Source: Caulobacter sp. UNC279MFTsu5.1
GTDB lineage: Bacteria > Pseudomonadota > Alphaproteobacteria > Caulobacterales > Caulobacteraceae
Direction: 5' to 3'
Length of the DNA: 64,000 nt
NCBI RefSeq assembly: GCF_900114015.1
Contig: NZ_FORN01000027.1
Coordinates: 1-64,000, forward strand
Under the pieces are notes generated by a model. The model had not been told where the DNA came from. It worked only from the letters and a program-made list of their open reading frames with translations, and did no database searches. The translations under genes and the position numbers were made by a program. Positions 7,335-15,875 of the stretch are shown one piece after another; the stretch's first letter is position 1, and every line of letters starts with the position of its first letter.

Positions 7335-10300
7335 ATGCGTTCGCATCGACATCGACGTCGACACTGGGCGGACGCCGGCGCTTTGCTGCTCGCGATGACG
7401 GCATGCGCCGCCCATGCCGCGCCGGTCCTTGTCGATGTTCGCGCCGGCCCCCTGCAGGACGCCCTGGCCGAACTCGCGCGAGAGGACAACGCCGAGGTTC
7501 TCTATTCGGCCGACCTGGTCCGGGGCCGGCGAACCCCGGCCGTCAAGGGCAGGCTCACCCGAGAACAGGCCCTCGCGCTTCTGCTGCAAGGGTCCGGCCT
7601 CGGCTACCGGATCACGCCCGACGGCGTCTTCGTGCTTTTCGAACTGCCCAAGCGCGATATCCCCGACCCGGGCGACGGCGCGATCTCAGAAGTGCTGGTG
7701 ATCGGCCGACGCACCCAGAACGCCGACATCCGTCGCACCGAGAACGACATTCAGCCCTATACGGTCGCGGGGCCTCACAACCTCGCAGTGGCCGCGCAGG
7801 ACAATGTCGACCAGTTCTTGCGCGAGCGACTGCCCGCCAACGGCCGGGTATATTCGCCCGGCCAGATGGTGAACGGCGCCGGGGCGCCCAACTCGGCGAT
7901 CGACCTTCGCGGCGTCGGCTTGCAGAGAACCCTGGTGCTGGTCGACGGGCGGCGCCTGCCCAGCCTGCCGACTCAGATGACCGGGCTGGAACAGAGCGAC
8001 ATCAACGCCATCCCTCTTGGCGCGATCGAGCGTATCGAGACCCTGACCGCCACGGCCGGCGGCATCCATGGCCCCACCGCCATCGGCGGGGTCGTCAACG
8101 TCGTCCTGAAACGCGACTACCGCGGCGCCGACCTGACCGTGGTCTCGGGCATATCCAGTCGCGGCGACGCGGCCCGCGGGCGCCTCGAGGCCCGCCTGGG
8201 CTTCACGCCCGACCATGGAAGCACGGACGTGATGCTGTCGGCTTCGTACTCGGCGGCCGAGCGGCTCACCGTCGGCCAGCGCGATTACGCCCGACGATCC
8301 CTGGAACTGCAGGCCAGGAACAATCCGGCCGAGTTCCTGCTGCAGAACCGGGCCGTCAACGCGATCACCGTCCGCAGCCCCCGGGGCGAGCCGCTGCGGC
8401 TGGACGCCGCCTATGGCGGAGCCGTCCTGGGCGGCAGCTACACCTTCCTGCCGATCGGCTTCCAGGGGACGGACCTGGAGAAAGCGGCGGTCCTGGTCGC
8501 CAACGCCGGGCGCCTGCCCACCGACCCAGCCTATGGCGACACTTCGCTGATCGCCGCGCCCGAGACCTATTCGATCCTGTTCAGCGCCCGTCGCCGGATC
8601 AGCGACCGGGTCGAGGCGTTCGTGGACGGCTTCGATCTCCACCAGCACGGACGCATCATCACGCCCAATCCCAACAATACTCGAAGCGTCAGCGCCGCAG
8701 ACGCGCCCGGCAACCTGTTCGCCGATCCGGTCAGTTTCTATTTCCCCCTGCCGGACCTGGTCGAAGAGAAGACGACCACCACCGACGTCCGCCGCCTCAC
8801 CGGAGGTCTGATCGCCACCCTGCCCCGAGGCTGGCGGGCGTCCGCCGACTATACGGTGGGCCGCGCGCTGCTGGACGCCCGGCGCGAGGGCCTGACCATG
8901 AGCTTCAGCATTGATGGCGCCCTGCGCAACGGCCTCGCCGGGGCGCGAGGCCAACCCCCGGTCGTTCCGCTCGGCGACTTCGCCGCCCTGCGGTCGGCGG
9001 CCATGGCCTACACCGTTCCGACCGCCACCTATGGCCGATTCACCACCCAGTTCAGCAACGGGGTCGCGCGCGCGGCGGGCCCTCTGGTCACCCTTCCCGG
9101 CGGCCCCCTCACGGCCACGCTGCTGGCCGAGGTGCGACGCGAACGCATGCCGCAGACCGAGTATGGGCAGGTCAACGAATTCTCGACGATCATCAGCGTC
9201 TCGCCAGACAGGGTTCAGCGGGTGACGTCCGGCTATGTCGAGCTGCGCGCGCCCTTGCTGTCTCGCGAGCCCCGGATCGTCCCGGCGCGCGGCCTGGAGC
9301 TGCAGCTGGCCTTGCGGCGAGACGACATCAAGACGACCTTCCCCGACATCACCCAGACCGGCTTCGCCACCGTCCGGGTCATGACCGCCGTTCGCCACGA
9401 GGCGGACGTGTTCACCCTGGGCCTGCGCGCCTTTCCGGCCGACTGGCTGATGCTGCGCGCCAGCGCGGCGACGGGCGAGTCGCCGCCGGACATGACCCAT
9501 CTCCAGGAAATGGTCTTCGTGGCCCGCAATCCAGCCATCTATCCCTATACCGATCCCAAGCGCGGCGGGCGGCTGCTGGTGGCCGACGGCCCGTTTCTGT
9601 GGGGCCGCAGCGGATGGCGCGATATCGGCCAGGAGAAGGGCCTGACGCGATCGTTCGGGATGGTTTTCAACCCATCCGGCCGGAGCGGCCCGCGCCTTTC
9701 GGTCGATGTCTCCCACGTCGAGATTCGCGACGAGATCGGGCTGACCCTCCTCAGCGCCCAGCAGGTGCTCAACGCCGAGGAGCGCTATCCCAACCGCGTC
9801 GTCCGCGAGCCCCTGTCCGCGGCGGACGCCGCCCTCGGCTACACCGCCGGTCGGGTCACCGCCCTCTATACCGGGCTAGGAAACGTCGGGCGGACCGAGG
9901 CTGAAACGGTCGATGCGCAGCTGGACTGGACGCTGCCCCCGGTGCTCGGCGGCGACACACGGCTTTACGGCGCCGCCACCTGGCAGCCGACGCTGCGAAC
10001 CCGGCGCAGGCCGGACACGCCCTGGCTGGACCGCGTCGGCTATCGCGACGGCCCCTTGGAATGGCGCGGCAACGCGGGCGTCCAGTGGGAGCGCGGGCCG
10101 CTGCTGGTGGACCTGAACGTCCAGTATCTGGGGCGCTCAAGCCCGCTGTGGTCGGCCTACAGCAATATCATCCAGACCACTTCCCGCAATCAGGGACGGA
10201 CCTACATTCCGTCGCGCGCCTATCTGGACCTCACCGCCCGCCGCCGGTTCGATTTCGCGGCCGACCATGGACTGCGGTCGTTCGACGTCGGTTTCGCCGT

Positions 10301-10418
10301 GCAGAACCTGTTCGACACCAGCCCGCCGATCGTCGCCGATCCCAATCACATGGGCTACGACTATCGCGGCGACGCGCGGCGGCGGCGTTTCGAGCTCAGC
10401 CTCGCCGGCCGGTTCTGA
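7335..10418 (+). CDS. TonB-dependent receptor with N-terminal STN signalling domain
   Basis: The 1027-aa outer-membrane protein has a signal peptide ending ACAAHA. An STN (secretin/TonB short N-terminal) domain follows at roughly residues 20-90, with LQDALAELAREDNAEVLYSA and QALALLLQGSGLGYRI. A plug domain (about 115-250) has the region IDLRGVGLQRTLVLVDGRRL. The rest is the 22-strand barrel, ending ...RFELSLAGRF with the terminal Phe expected for BAM assembly. STN domains of transducer receptors contact a FecR-type anti-sigma factor; an ECF/FecR pair lies 2.3 kb downstream on the other strand. A hydrolase and a cupin gene follow in the same direction. The ligand is unknown. An earlier TTG start (7293) is possible but less well spaced. 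Confidence 0.9.
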   Translation: MRSHRHRRRHWADAGALLLAMTACAAHAAPVLVDVRAGPLQDALAELAREDNAEVLYSADLVRGRRTPAVKGRLTREQALALLLQGSGLGYRITPDGVFVLFELPKRDIPDPGDGAISEVLVIGRRTQNADIRRTENDIQPYTVAGPHNLAVAAQDNVDQFLRERLPANGRVYSPGQMVNGAGAPNSAIDLRGVGLQRTLVLVDGRRLPSLPTQMTGLEQSDINAIPLGAIERIETLTATAGGIHGPTAIGGVVNVVLKRDYRGADLTVVSGISSRGDAARGRLEARLGFTPDHGSTDVMLSASYSAAERLTVGQRDYARRSLELQARNNPAEFLLQNRAVNAITVRSPRGEPLRLDAAYGGAVLGGSYTFLPIGFQGTDLEKAAVLVANAGRLPTDPAYGDTSLIAAPETYSILFSARRRISDRVEAFVDGFDLHQHGRIITPNPNNTRSVSAADAPGNLFADPVSFYFPLPDLVEEKTTTTDVRRLTGGLIATLPRGWRASADYTVGRALLDARREGLTMSFSIDGALRNGLAGARGQPPVVPLGDFAALRSAAMAYTVPTATYGRFTTQFSNGVARAAGPLVTLPGGPLTATLLAEVRRERMPQTEYGQVNEFSTIISVSPDRVQRVTSGYVELRAPLLSREPRIVPARGLELQLALRRDDIKTTFPDITQTGFATVRVMTAVRHEADVFTLGLRAFPADWLMLRASAATGESPPDMTHLQEMVFVARNPAIYPYTDPKRGGRLLVADGPFLWGRSGWRDIGQEKGLTRSFGMVFNPSGRSGPRLSVDVSHVEIRDEIGLTLLSAQQVLNAEERYPNRVVREPLSAADAALGYTAGRVTALYTGLGNVGRTEAETVDAQLDWTLPPVLGGDTRLYGAATWQPTLRTRRRPDTPWLDRVGYRDGPLEWRGNAGVQWERGPLLVDLNVQYLGRSSPLWSAYSNIIQTTSRNQGRTYIPSRAYLDLTARRRFDFAADHGLRSFDVGFAVQNLFDTSPPIVADPNHMGYDYRGDARRRRFELSLAGRF

Positions 10419-10506
10419 GGTCGACGCCCGATGAGGGTTCTTCGCAAACCTGCGTTCCCCCTTGTGAGGGCGTCCGACCGGACGCCGGCACTCCGGAGGA
10501 CAGCCC

Positions 10507-11442
10507 GTGTTCAAGTTCGCCCCCGTCGCCTTGGCGGCGTTGTTGCTTTCGGCCTCCGCCCCAGTCTCCTCGGCTTGGGCGCAGGTCAAACCGTTCCCCG
10601 TCGATTTCAAGACCCAGGAGATCGCCACCAACGGCGCGACGATCCATGTTCGGGTCGGCGGCAAGGGACCGGCCGTGGTGTTGCTGCACGGCTATGGGGA
10701 AACCGGCGACATGTGGGAGCCGATGGCCGTCGAGCTGGCCAAGGACCACACCGTGATCGTGCCCGACCTGCGCGGCCTTGGCCTGTCGTCCAAGCCCGCT
10801 TCGGGCGGCTATGACAAGAAGACCCAGGGCGAGGACGTGGCGGGCGTCCTCGACGCGCTGAAGGTCGGCAAGACCGACCTGGTCACCCACGACATCGGCA
10901 ACATGGTCGGCTACGCCTTCGCCGCCGAGCACCGCGACCGCGTCGGCCGCTTCGTGCTGATCGACGCGCCGCTGCCCGGGGTCGGGCCGTGGGAAGAGAT
11001 CCTGAAAAATCCGCTGCTGTGGCACTTCCGGTTCGGAGGCCCCGACATGGAGCGCCTGGTGGCCGGCCGCGAGCGCATCTATCTCGACCGCTTCTGGAAC
11101 GAGTTCTCGGCCAATCCCGCCCGCTTCACCGAGGCCTCGCGCGAGCACTACGCGACGCTTTACGCCATGCCCGGCGCCATGCATGGCGGCTTCTCGCAGT
11201 TCGCCGCCTTCGACCAGGACGCCGTCGACAACAGGGTCTTCGTGGCCCAGGGCAAGCTGAACATGCCGGTCCTGGCCCTGGGCGGCGAAAAGTCGTTCGG
11301 GCCGATGATGGCCACGGTGATGCGCTTCGCCGCCAGCAACGTCACCGAAGGCGTGGTCCCCGATTCCGGCCATTGGATCATGGAAGAGAACCCCAAGGTC
11401 ACCGTGGCGATGGTGCGCGACTTCCTGGACGCCAAGCCGTGA
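10507..11442 (+). CDS. Secreted epoxide-hydrolase/dehalogenase-like alpha/beta hydrolase
   Basis: The 311-aa product starts at GTG 10507 behind GGAGGACAGCCC and carries a signal peptide ending SSAWAQ. The core has the oxyanion motif HGYGETGDMW, the strand VPDLRGLGLSS, a nucleophile elbow THDIGNM with Asp129 in place of Ser, and the catalytic His289 in DSGHWIME. An Asp nucleophile is typical of epoxide hydrolases and haloalkane or fluoroacetate dehalogenases, which form an aspartyl-ester intermediate. Which leaving group it acts on cannot be told. It sits 88 bp after the TBDR gene, and its stop overlaps the cupin start (GTGA), so the three are probably one operon acting on a compound imported by the receptor. 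Confidence 0.87.
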   Translation: MFKFAPVALAALLLSASAPVSSAWAQVKPFPVDFKTQEIATNGATIHVRVGGKGPAVVLLHGYGETGDMWEPMAVELAKDHTVIVPDLRGLGLSSKPASGGYDKKTQGEDVAGVLDALKVGKTDLVTHDIGNMVGYAFAAEHRDRVGRFVLIDAPLPGVGPWEEILKNPLLWHFRFGGPDMERLVAGRERIYLDRFWNEFSANPARFTEASREHYATLYAMPGAMHGGFSQFAAFDQDAVDNRVFVAQGKLNMPVLALGGEKSFGPMMATVMRFAASNVTEGVVPDSGHWIMEENPKVTVAMVRDFLDAKP

Positions 11443-11921
11443 GCGGCCGTCTCGCATCCACGGGCGCGGCGTTCCTACTGATCGCCTTCGCCGGCGCCGC
11501 CTCGGCCCAGGAGCGCCTGCTGCGCTTCACCCCGAGCGAGATCGAGGACATGACGAAGGGCGGCGCCGGGGCCGGCACCTCGGGCGTCGCCGGGATCAGC
11601 ACGACGATCCTCTACGGCGATCCCACCAAGGCCGGCCCCTACACGATCGCGCTGCGGGCGCCGCCCAATGTCCGCATCGCCGCCCACAGCCATCGCGACG
11701 ACCGCACCGCCGTGGTCGTCGCCGGCGTCTGGCGGTTCGGCTACGGACGCAAGGCGGACGAGGCCCTGGTCAAGACCCTGGCGCCCGGCAGCTTCTACAG
11801 CGAACCCGCCGGGGTCGAGCACTTCGCCATGACCGGACCGGAAGGCGCGGTCGTCTACATCTCCGGCTTCGGCCCGACCAGCACCGACTATGTCGAGGCG
11901 GCCAACGCGCCCAAGCCCTGA
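11439..11921 (+). CDS. Secreted cupin-domain protein
   Basis: This 160-aa protein starts at a GTG that overlaps the preceding stop by four bases (GTGA), indicating translational coupling. A signal peptide (residues 1-25, ending GAASAQ) is followed by a single cupin barrel. The barrel shows the metal-binding pattern AAHSHRDDRTAVVVAG with a second-motif region SFYSEPAGVEHFAM. Such small cupins may be enzymes (isomerases, dioxygenases) or binding proteins. Here it presumably acts in the periplasm with the hydrolase on the same substrate. A strong terminator follows. Confidence 0.85.
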   Translation: MSGRLASTGAAFLLIAFAGAASAQERLLRFTPSEIEDMTKGGAGAGTSGVAGISTTILYGDPTKAGPYTIALRAPPNVRIAAHSHRDDRTAVVVAGVWRFGYGRKADEALVKTLAPGSFYSEPAGVEHFAMTGPEGAVVYISGFGPTSTDYVEAANAPKP

Positions 11922-11941
11922 CGGTCGCTGCATGAGAGAGA

Positions 11942-11978
11942 GGGGGGAGCAAGCCCGCCGAGCCTTGCTCCCCCTTTT
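11942..11978 (+). terminator. Strong intrinsic terminator between converging genes
   Basis: GGGGGAGCAAG (11943-11953) pairs perfectly with CTTGCTCCCCC (11964-11974) across a 10-nt loop and is followed by TTTT. It ends the TBDR-hydrolase-cupin transcript. The stem may also help terminate the isochorismatase transcript arriving from the opposite direction. Confidence 0.88.
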
Positions 11979-11984
11979 GTCGGC

Positions 11985-12596
11985 TCAGTGGCCGACCGCG
12001 CGCAGCACGATGTCGGCGAAGCCCTCGGCGGTCGCCTTGCGGTTCCAGTCGCGCTGCAGCTCGCAGGCCACCTGGATCCAGCTGACCGGCTTGCCGCCCG
12101 CCTGGACGACGCGGTCGATGCCGGCGCGGTGGGCCAGCTCCGAGGTGCCGCCCACCGCGTCCACCACCGCGAAGACCTCGAAGCCCTCGGCCAGGGCGTC
12201 CATTGCCGGGAACGCCAGGCAGACCTCGGTCCACAGGGCGACCATGATCAGCTTTTTCCGCCCCGTCGCCTTTACGGCGGCGACGAAGTCCTCATCCTCC
12301 CAGGCGTTGATGGCGGTGCGGTCCAGCGGACGAACGTCCGGCAGCATGTCGGTGATGGGCGTGATGGTCGGGGTGTTGAGGCCCGTCGCCACGTTGACCG
12401 TGGTCAGCACGACCGGCAGACCATAGAGCTTGGCGGTCTTGGCCAGGTTCGTGACGTTGGCGATCAGCAGGCGTTTTTCCATCGTGACGATGGACGAGAC
12501 CTGGACCGGTTGGAAGTCGATGATCACCAGCGCGGCGTTCTGGGGCGTCAGCAGGTGGTCGACCAACGGGTCGCGGATAGTCTGGGGCGATGTCAT
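11985..12596 (-). CDS. Isochorismatase-family cysteine hydrolase (YcaC-like)
   Basis: The 203-aa protein has the isochorismatase-fold triad: Asp in ALVIIDFQ near residue 27, Lys in TGRKKLIMV, and the nucleophilic Cys126 in WTEVCLAF. This pattern groups it with YcaC-type hydrolases, which probably cleave C-N bonds but mostly lack a known substrate. It lacks a signal peptide and is cytoplasmic. It lies 118 bp downstream of fecR on the same strand, so it could be read from the sigma factor operon. The gap contains the short stem GAGAACG/CGTTCTC (12674-12690) without a T run. Confidence 0.9.
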   Translation of the reverse strand: MTSPQTIRDPLVDHLLTPQNAALVIIDFQPVQVSSIVTMEKRLLIANVTNLAKTAKLYGLPVVLTTVNVATGLNTPTITPITDMLPDVRPLDRTAINAWEDEDFVAAVKATGRKKLIMVALWTEVCLAFPAMDALAEGFEVFAVVDAVGGTSELAHRAGIDRVVQAGGKPVSWIQVACELQRDWNRKATAEGFADIVLRAVGH

Positions 12597-12714
12597 GTCG
12601 GATCCTCGCTCATGGGTTCGAGCGACGACAGATGTCGGCGAGGGAGACCCCAGGCCTGCGGCGCTCTACTAGGGAGAACGCCGCGTTCTCAAAAGTCCTC
12701 AGGAGCGACCGCGC

Positions 12715-13752
12715 CTAGCGCCGCGTCGAGACCAACTCATAGGTGTCAGCGTCGTGGGCGATCATCCTCACCGGCAGGACCTGCGACACCGAACGTCCGA
12801 AACGCTTGATGTCTCCGGTCTTGAAGACGCCGGTGATGCGCAAGGTCGCGACCTTGGGATCCTTGATGACGATCTGGGCCCGGGTGTAGCGGTTCAGCAA
12901 GCCGACCGCTTCGGACAGCGGCTGGTCGCGAAATTCCACCACACCCTGCTTCCAGGCCAGGGCCTCGTCCACATTGGCCGGCGACACCTTGCCCACGCCC
13001 CCCGGCTGGGCGGAGAAGGCTTGACCGGGCGAAAGCTTGATCGGCGGCGCGGCCGCGCCTCCCGGGGCCGAGCTCACCGATACCCTGCCCTCGGCCAGCA
13101 CGACCCGCAAGGCGCCTGACGTCAGCCGCACGTCGAACTGGGTGCCCAGCGCTGTGATCACGCGTCCATCCGCCTGCACGGCGAAGGGATGGGCGCGGTC
13201 GGGCGCGACATCGAAGAAGGCATGGCCGTTCAGCAGGCGCACGTCGCGCCGGCCGTCTGCGAAGGCGACGTCGACCGCACTGTCGACGTCGAGCGTGACG
13301 CGCGTGCCGTCGGGCAGGTCGACGATGGATTTCTGTCCCCCGCCGGTGACGTAGTCGGCCCGCCCGATGGCCGTAAGAGAAGCGGCCTCGTTGACGGCGA
13401 TTTGAGTCGGCTTGGCGGAGCGGTCGAACCAGCCCTGCTGGGCGCCTATGAACAGCGTCGCCGACACCGCCGCGATAGCGATCGAGGCCGCGACGAGTTG
13501 CGGCCAGAAGGGCTTGGCGGCGGGCTCGGGCCCGGCCTGCCTGGCCGCCCGCGCCATGGCGGCGATCAGGTCGCTGTCGTCGGCGTCGTCGAAAACGTCC
13601 CACATCTGATGCGCCTGGGTCCAGGCGATGCGGTTCTCCTCGCTCTCCTCCAGCCAGGCCGCGAACTGCTCGCGCTGAGGAGACTGGTCGAGGTCGTCGC
13701 GGGCCAGCCATCGCGCGGCGGCCTGAGCGGGGGTCAGGATGTCGCGGGTCAT
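12715..13752 (-). CDS. FecR-family anti-sigma factor/transmembrane regulator
   Basis: The 345-aa protein has a cytoplasmic N-terminal FecR-N (DUF4880-type) domain (TPAQAAARWLARDDLD ... FAAWLEESEENRIAW). A single membrane segment lies at about residues 85-105 (LVAASIAIAAVSATLFIGA). The periplasmic FecR domain (VDLPDGTRVTLDVDSAVDVA to SPGQAFSA) is followed by a C-terminal STN-like domain (DQPLSEAVGLLNRYTRAQI). FecR proteins relay a signal from a TBDR plug/STN domain to the cognate ECF sigma factor. Its start overlaps the sigma factor stop by 4 bp (ATGA). The likely receptor partner is the STN-containing TBDR at 7335-10418. Confidence 0.94.
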   Translation of the reverse strand: MTRDILTPAQAAARWLARDDLDQSPQREQFAAWLEESEENRIAWTQAHQMWDVFDDADDSDLIAAMARAARQAGPEPAAKPFWPQLVAASIAIAAVSATLFIGAQQGWFDRSAKPTQIAVNEAASLTAIGRADYVTGGGQKSIVDLPDGTRVTLDVDSAVDVAFADGRRDVRLLNGHAFFDVAPDRAHPFAVQADGRVITALGTQFDVRLTSGALRVVLAEGRVSVSSAPGGAAAPPIKLSPGQAFSAQPGGVGKVSPANVDEALAWKQGVVEFRDQPLSEAVGLLNRYTRAQIVIKDPKVATLRITGVFKTGDIKRFGRSVSQVLPVRMIAHDADTYELVSTRR

Positions 13753-14276
13753 CGGGCGCCTCCCGCATGGGCCATCAGATGCTCGATGGCGCGAACCATG
13801 TGCTTTTCGACGGCGCTGACCGAGAGGCCAAGCTGCTTGGCGATGGCCTGATGGCGAAGACCGTCGATCCGGCGAAGCAGGAAGATCGTCCGCGTCCGCT
13901 CCGGCATGGTCATCAGGGCGGCGGCGGCCGCGTTGAGAGCCTGTTTGCCGGCATAGATGCGGGCGGGATCGAAATCCTGCTCGCCCTGAAGATCCGGGTC
14001 CAGCGCGACATGCTCGTCGGCGCGCCTGACCGTGCGGCGACGGTAGCGGTCGGCCAGCACGCTAGCGGCGATCTGGAAGATGTAGGCGCTGGCGTGGTCG
14101 GCATGGTCGGGCGTGCCGCGTACCGTCAGGCGCAGAAAAACCTCCTGCACCAGATCCTCCACCTCGCTGGCGTTGCGGATCCGGCGGCGAAAATAGGCGC
14201 CCAGGGGGCCGCGCATCGTCGCGGCTTGCCGGGCGAAGGCGTCCGCGCGCGCGGCGGCGTCCGAAGCGTCGCTCAT
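13749..14276 (-). CDS. ECF-family RNA polymerase sigma factor (FecI-like)
   Basis: The 175-aa product has region 2 (GAYFRRRIRNASEVEDLVQE and downstream) and region 4 (MTMPERTRTIFLLRRIDGLR, with the helix-turn-helix IAKQLGLSVSAVEKHMVRA). The start at 14276 is chosen for the domain boundary and the GAGAGGGG ahead of it; in-frame upstream ATGs exist. It is translationally coupled to fecR. FecI-type sigma factors transcribe the receptor operon that senses their ligand, here predicted to be the STN TBDR operon. It is divergent from the AraC-type gene. Confidence 0.93.
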   Translation of the reverse strand: MSDASDAAARADAFARQAATMRGPLGAYFRRRIRNASEVEDLVQEVFLRLTVRGTPDHADHASAYIFQIAASVLADRYRRRTVRRADEHVALDPDLQGEQDFDPARIYAGKQALNAAAAALMTMPERTRTIFLLRRIDGLRHQAIAKQLGLSVSAVEKHMVRAIEHLMAHAGGAR

Positions 14277-14468
14277 GGGCCCCTCTCGCGCCATTCCCAT
14301 CAGAGAGTCCGCCTTCTGTCCAACGACCAAAGCGCATCGGCTGTCGAGAAGGCAGAACGCAGGCCGGGAGGAAGTCCTCACCAAGCGTCCGGGGGGTGAG
14401 GAAATTTGACCGACCTGCGTTCAACCAGACGGGACGACGGCAAGGACAGCCGCCCGACGGAGACGAGG

Positions 14469-14855
14469 ATGATGGACGACAACGCCGCGAGACCAGTGAA
14501 ATCACGCCCCGGGGGATTGGCGCCGTGGCAGGAGCGCAAGGTCCTGCACCATGTCAGCGAGCACCTCGGCCGGTCGATTCAGATCCGCGACCTGGCCGGT
14601 CTCACCGGCCTCAGCGTCGGCCATTTCTCGCGTCGCTTCAGAGGCAGCTTCGGCCTCACCCCGCGCGCATACCTGATCCGTCGTCGCCTCGAATACGCCA
14701 AGACCCTGTTGATGCAGACCCCCTCTCACCTTTGCCAGATCGCCTTGGCCAGCGGATTCTCCGACCAGTCTCACATGTCCCGCACCTTCCAGGCGATCGT
14801 GGGCAGCACGCCGACCCGCTGGCGGCGAGAGCGAGCGCCCCATCCCACGCCCTAG
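14469..14855 (+). CDS. Short AraC-family transcriptional regulator (DNA-binding domain only)
   Basis: The 128-aa protein is essentially one AraC/XylS domain with two helix-turn-helix motifs. The first is around IQIRDLAGLTGLSVGHFSRR; the second contains ICQIALASGFSDQSHMSRTF-like sequence (starting LCQIALASGF). It lacks a ligand-binding domain. The start is uncertain: ATGs at 14469 and 14472 have GAGG close by, and an in-frame TTG at 14406 follows GGTGAGG. It sits 48 bp upstream of the secreted hydrolase gene in the same direction and may control it. Confidence 0.87.
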   Translation: MMDDNAARPVKSRPGGLAPWQERKVLHHVSEHLGRSIQIRDLAGLTGLSVGHFSRRFRGSFGLTPRAYLIRRRLEYAKTLLMQTPSHLCQIALASGFSDQSHMSRTFQAIVGSTPTRWRRERAPHPTP

Positions 14856-14903
14856 CCGGACCGCCGAACAACCGCTCTTCCTCCTCTTTCAAGGACTTTT
14901 CCC

Positions 14904-15671
14904 ATGACCCAGAAAGCGGCAGCCCTCGCCCTGGCCCTTGGCTTGACCAGCCTCACCGCCGCACACGCTCAAACCAAGCCGACGGTCGTTCTCGTCCACG
15001 GCGCGTTCGCCGACAGCAGCAGCTGGAACGGCGTCGTCGCCGACCTGACCCGCGACGGCTACCCTGTCGTGGCCGCCGCCAATCCCTTGCGCGGCCTGGC
15101 GAGCGACGCGGCCGCGGTGCGGACGGTGCTCAACGCGATCCCCGGCCCGGTGATCCTGGTCGGCCACTCCTATGGCGGCGCAGTGATCTCGGCCGCCAGC
15201 GACGGCGCCACCAACGTCAAGGCCCTGGTCTATGTCGCCGCCTTCGCTCCCGACGCCGGCGAGAGCATCTTCGAGCTCTCCGGGAAGTTCCCGGGCAGCA
15301 CCCTATCGGCCGCCCTGGACAAGCCGGTCGATCTGCCCGGCGGCGTCCATGACCTCTACATCCAGCAGGACAAGTTCCCGGCCCAGTTCGCCGCCGACGT
15401 TCCCCTGTCCCAGGCCAAGCTGATGGCCGTGACCCAACGTCCGCTGACCGACGCGGCCGGCGCCGAGAAGGCTGTCGCCACGGCCTGGAAGGCCATCCCT
15501 TCGTGGTGGGTCTACGGCGAGGCCGACCGCAACATTCCGCCGGCCGCCATGAAGTGGATGGCCGAACGCGCCCACGCCAGGCAGGTCGTCACCGTGACAG
15601 GCGCGTCGCACGTCGTGATGATTTCCCATTCCCACGAGGTGTCCAAGCTTATCGAGGCGGCGGCGCGATAA
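14904..15671 (+). CDS. Secreted serine alpha/beta hydrolase (GHSYGG type)
   Basis: The 255-aa product has a signal peptide ending AAHAQ, the oxyanion motif VHGAFADSSSWNG, the nucleophile elbow VGHSYGGAV with Ser89, and a late His in GASHVVMISH. It belongs to the compact hydrolase group related to plant salicylate-esterase/hydroxynitrile-lyase proteins. It is a clear paralogue of the gene at 27097-27855. AAGGA lies upstream of the ATG. Substrate is unknown; the position after an AraC gene suggests inducible expression. Confidence 0.88.
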   Translation: MTQKAAALALALGLTSLTAAHAQTKPTVVLVHGAFADSSSWNGVVADLTRDGYPVVAAANPLRGLASDAAAVRTVLNAIPGPVILVGHSYGGAVISAASDGATNVKALVYVAAFAPDAGESIFELSGKFPGSTLSAALDKPVDLPGGVHDLYIQQDKFPAQFAADVPLSQAKLMAVTQRPLTDAAGAEKAVATAWKAIPSWWVYGEADRNIPPAAMKWMAERAHARQVVTVTGASHVVMISHSHEVSKLIEAAAR

Positions 15672-15711
15672 AAATCCCTCCGCAGGCGGGCGCGGCGGCC
15701 CACCCCCATAA

Positions 15712-15748
15712 GCTGACGTTGGCAGCCCTCCAGGAACACGACGTTCAG
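15712..15748 (-). repeat. Dispersed 37-bp repeat, copy B
   Basis: This is the second copy of the element at 449-485 (35 of 37 identical), located 40 bp past the stop of a hydrolase gene. On the minus strand it reads LNVVFLEGCQRQ within a frame that continues into sequence antisense to the hydrolase. The frame continues differently on each side in the two copies, so only the core is conserved. Confidence 0.7.
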
Positions 15749-15875
15749 TGGAGGCGCGCTGTGTACTCGGCCTTTGTCAAAGCTGATGCCCCTCATCGAG
15801 CTGGGCGTCGCACCCAGAGCCGGTCTAGCAGTCGCCTTGCCAGAAGCGATCGAAAGGAAAGGGATGCCGACTCGT

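Noticed and set aside
7686..9716. Long minus-strand open frame antisense to the STN receptor
   Set aside because: Shadow of the TBDR coding frame in GC-rich DNA; no domain, no ribosome-binding site.
12674..12690. Stem GAGAACG/CGTTCTC as a terminator of fecR
   Set aside because: T residues precede rather than follow the stem on the minus strand, and the stem is only 7 bp.
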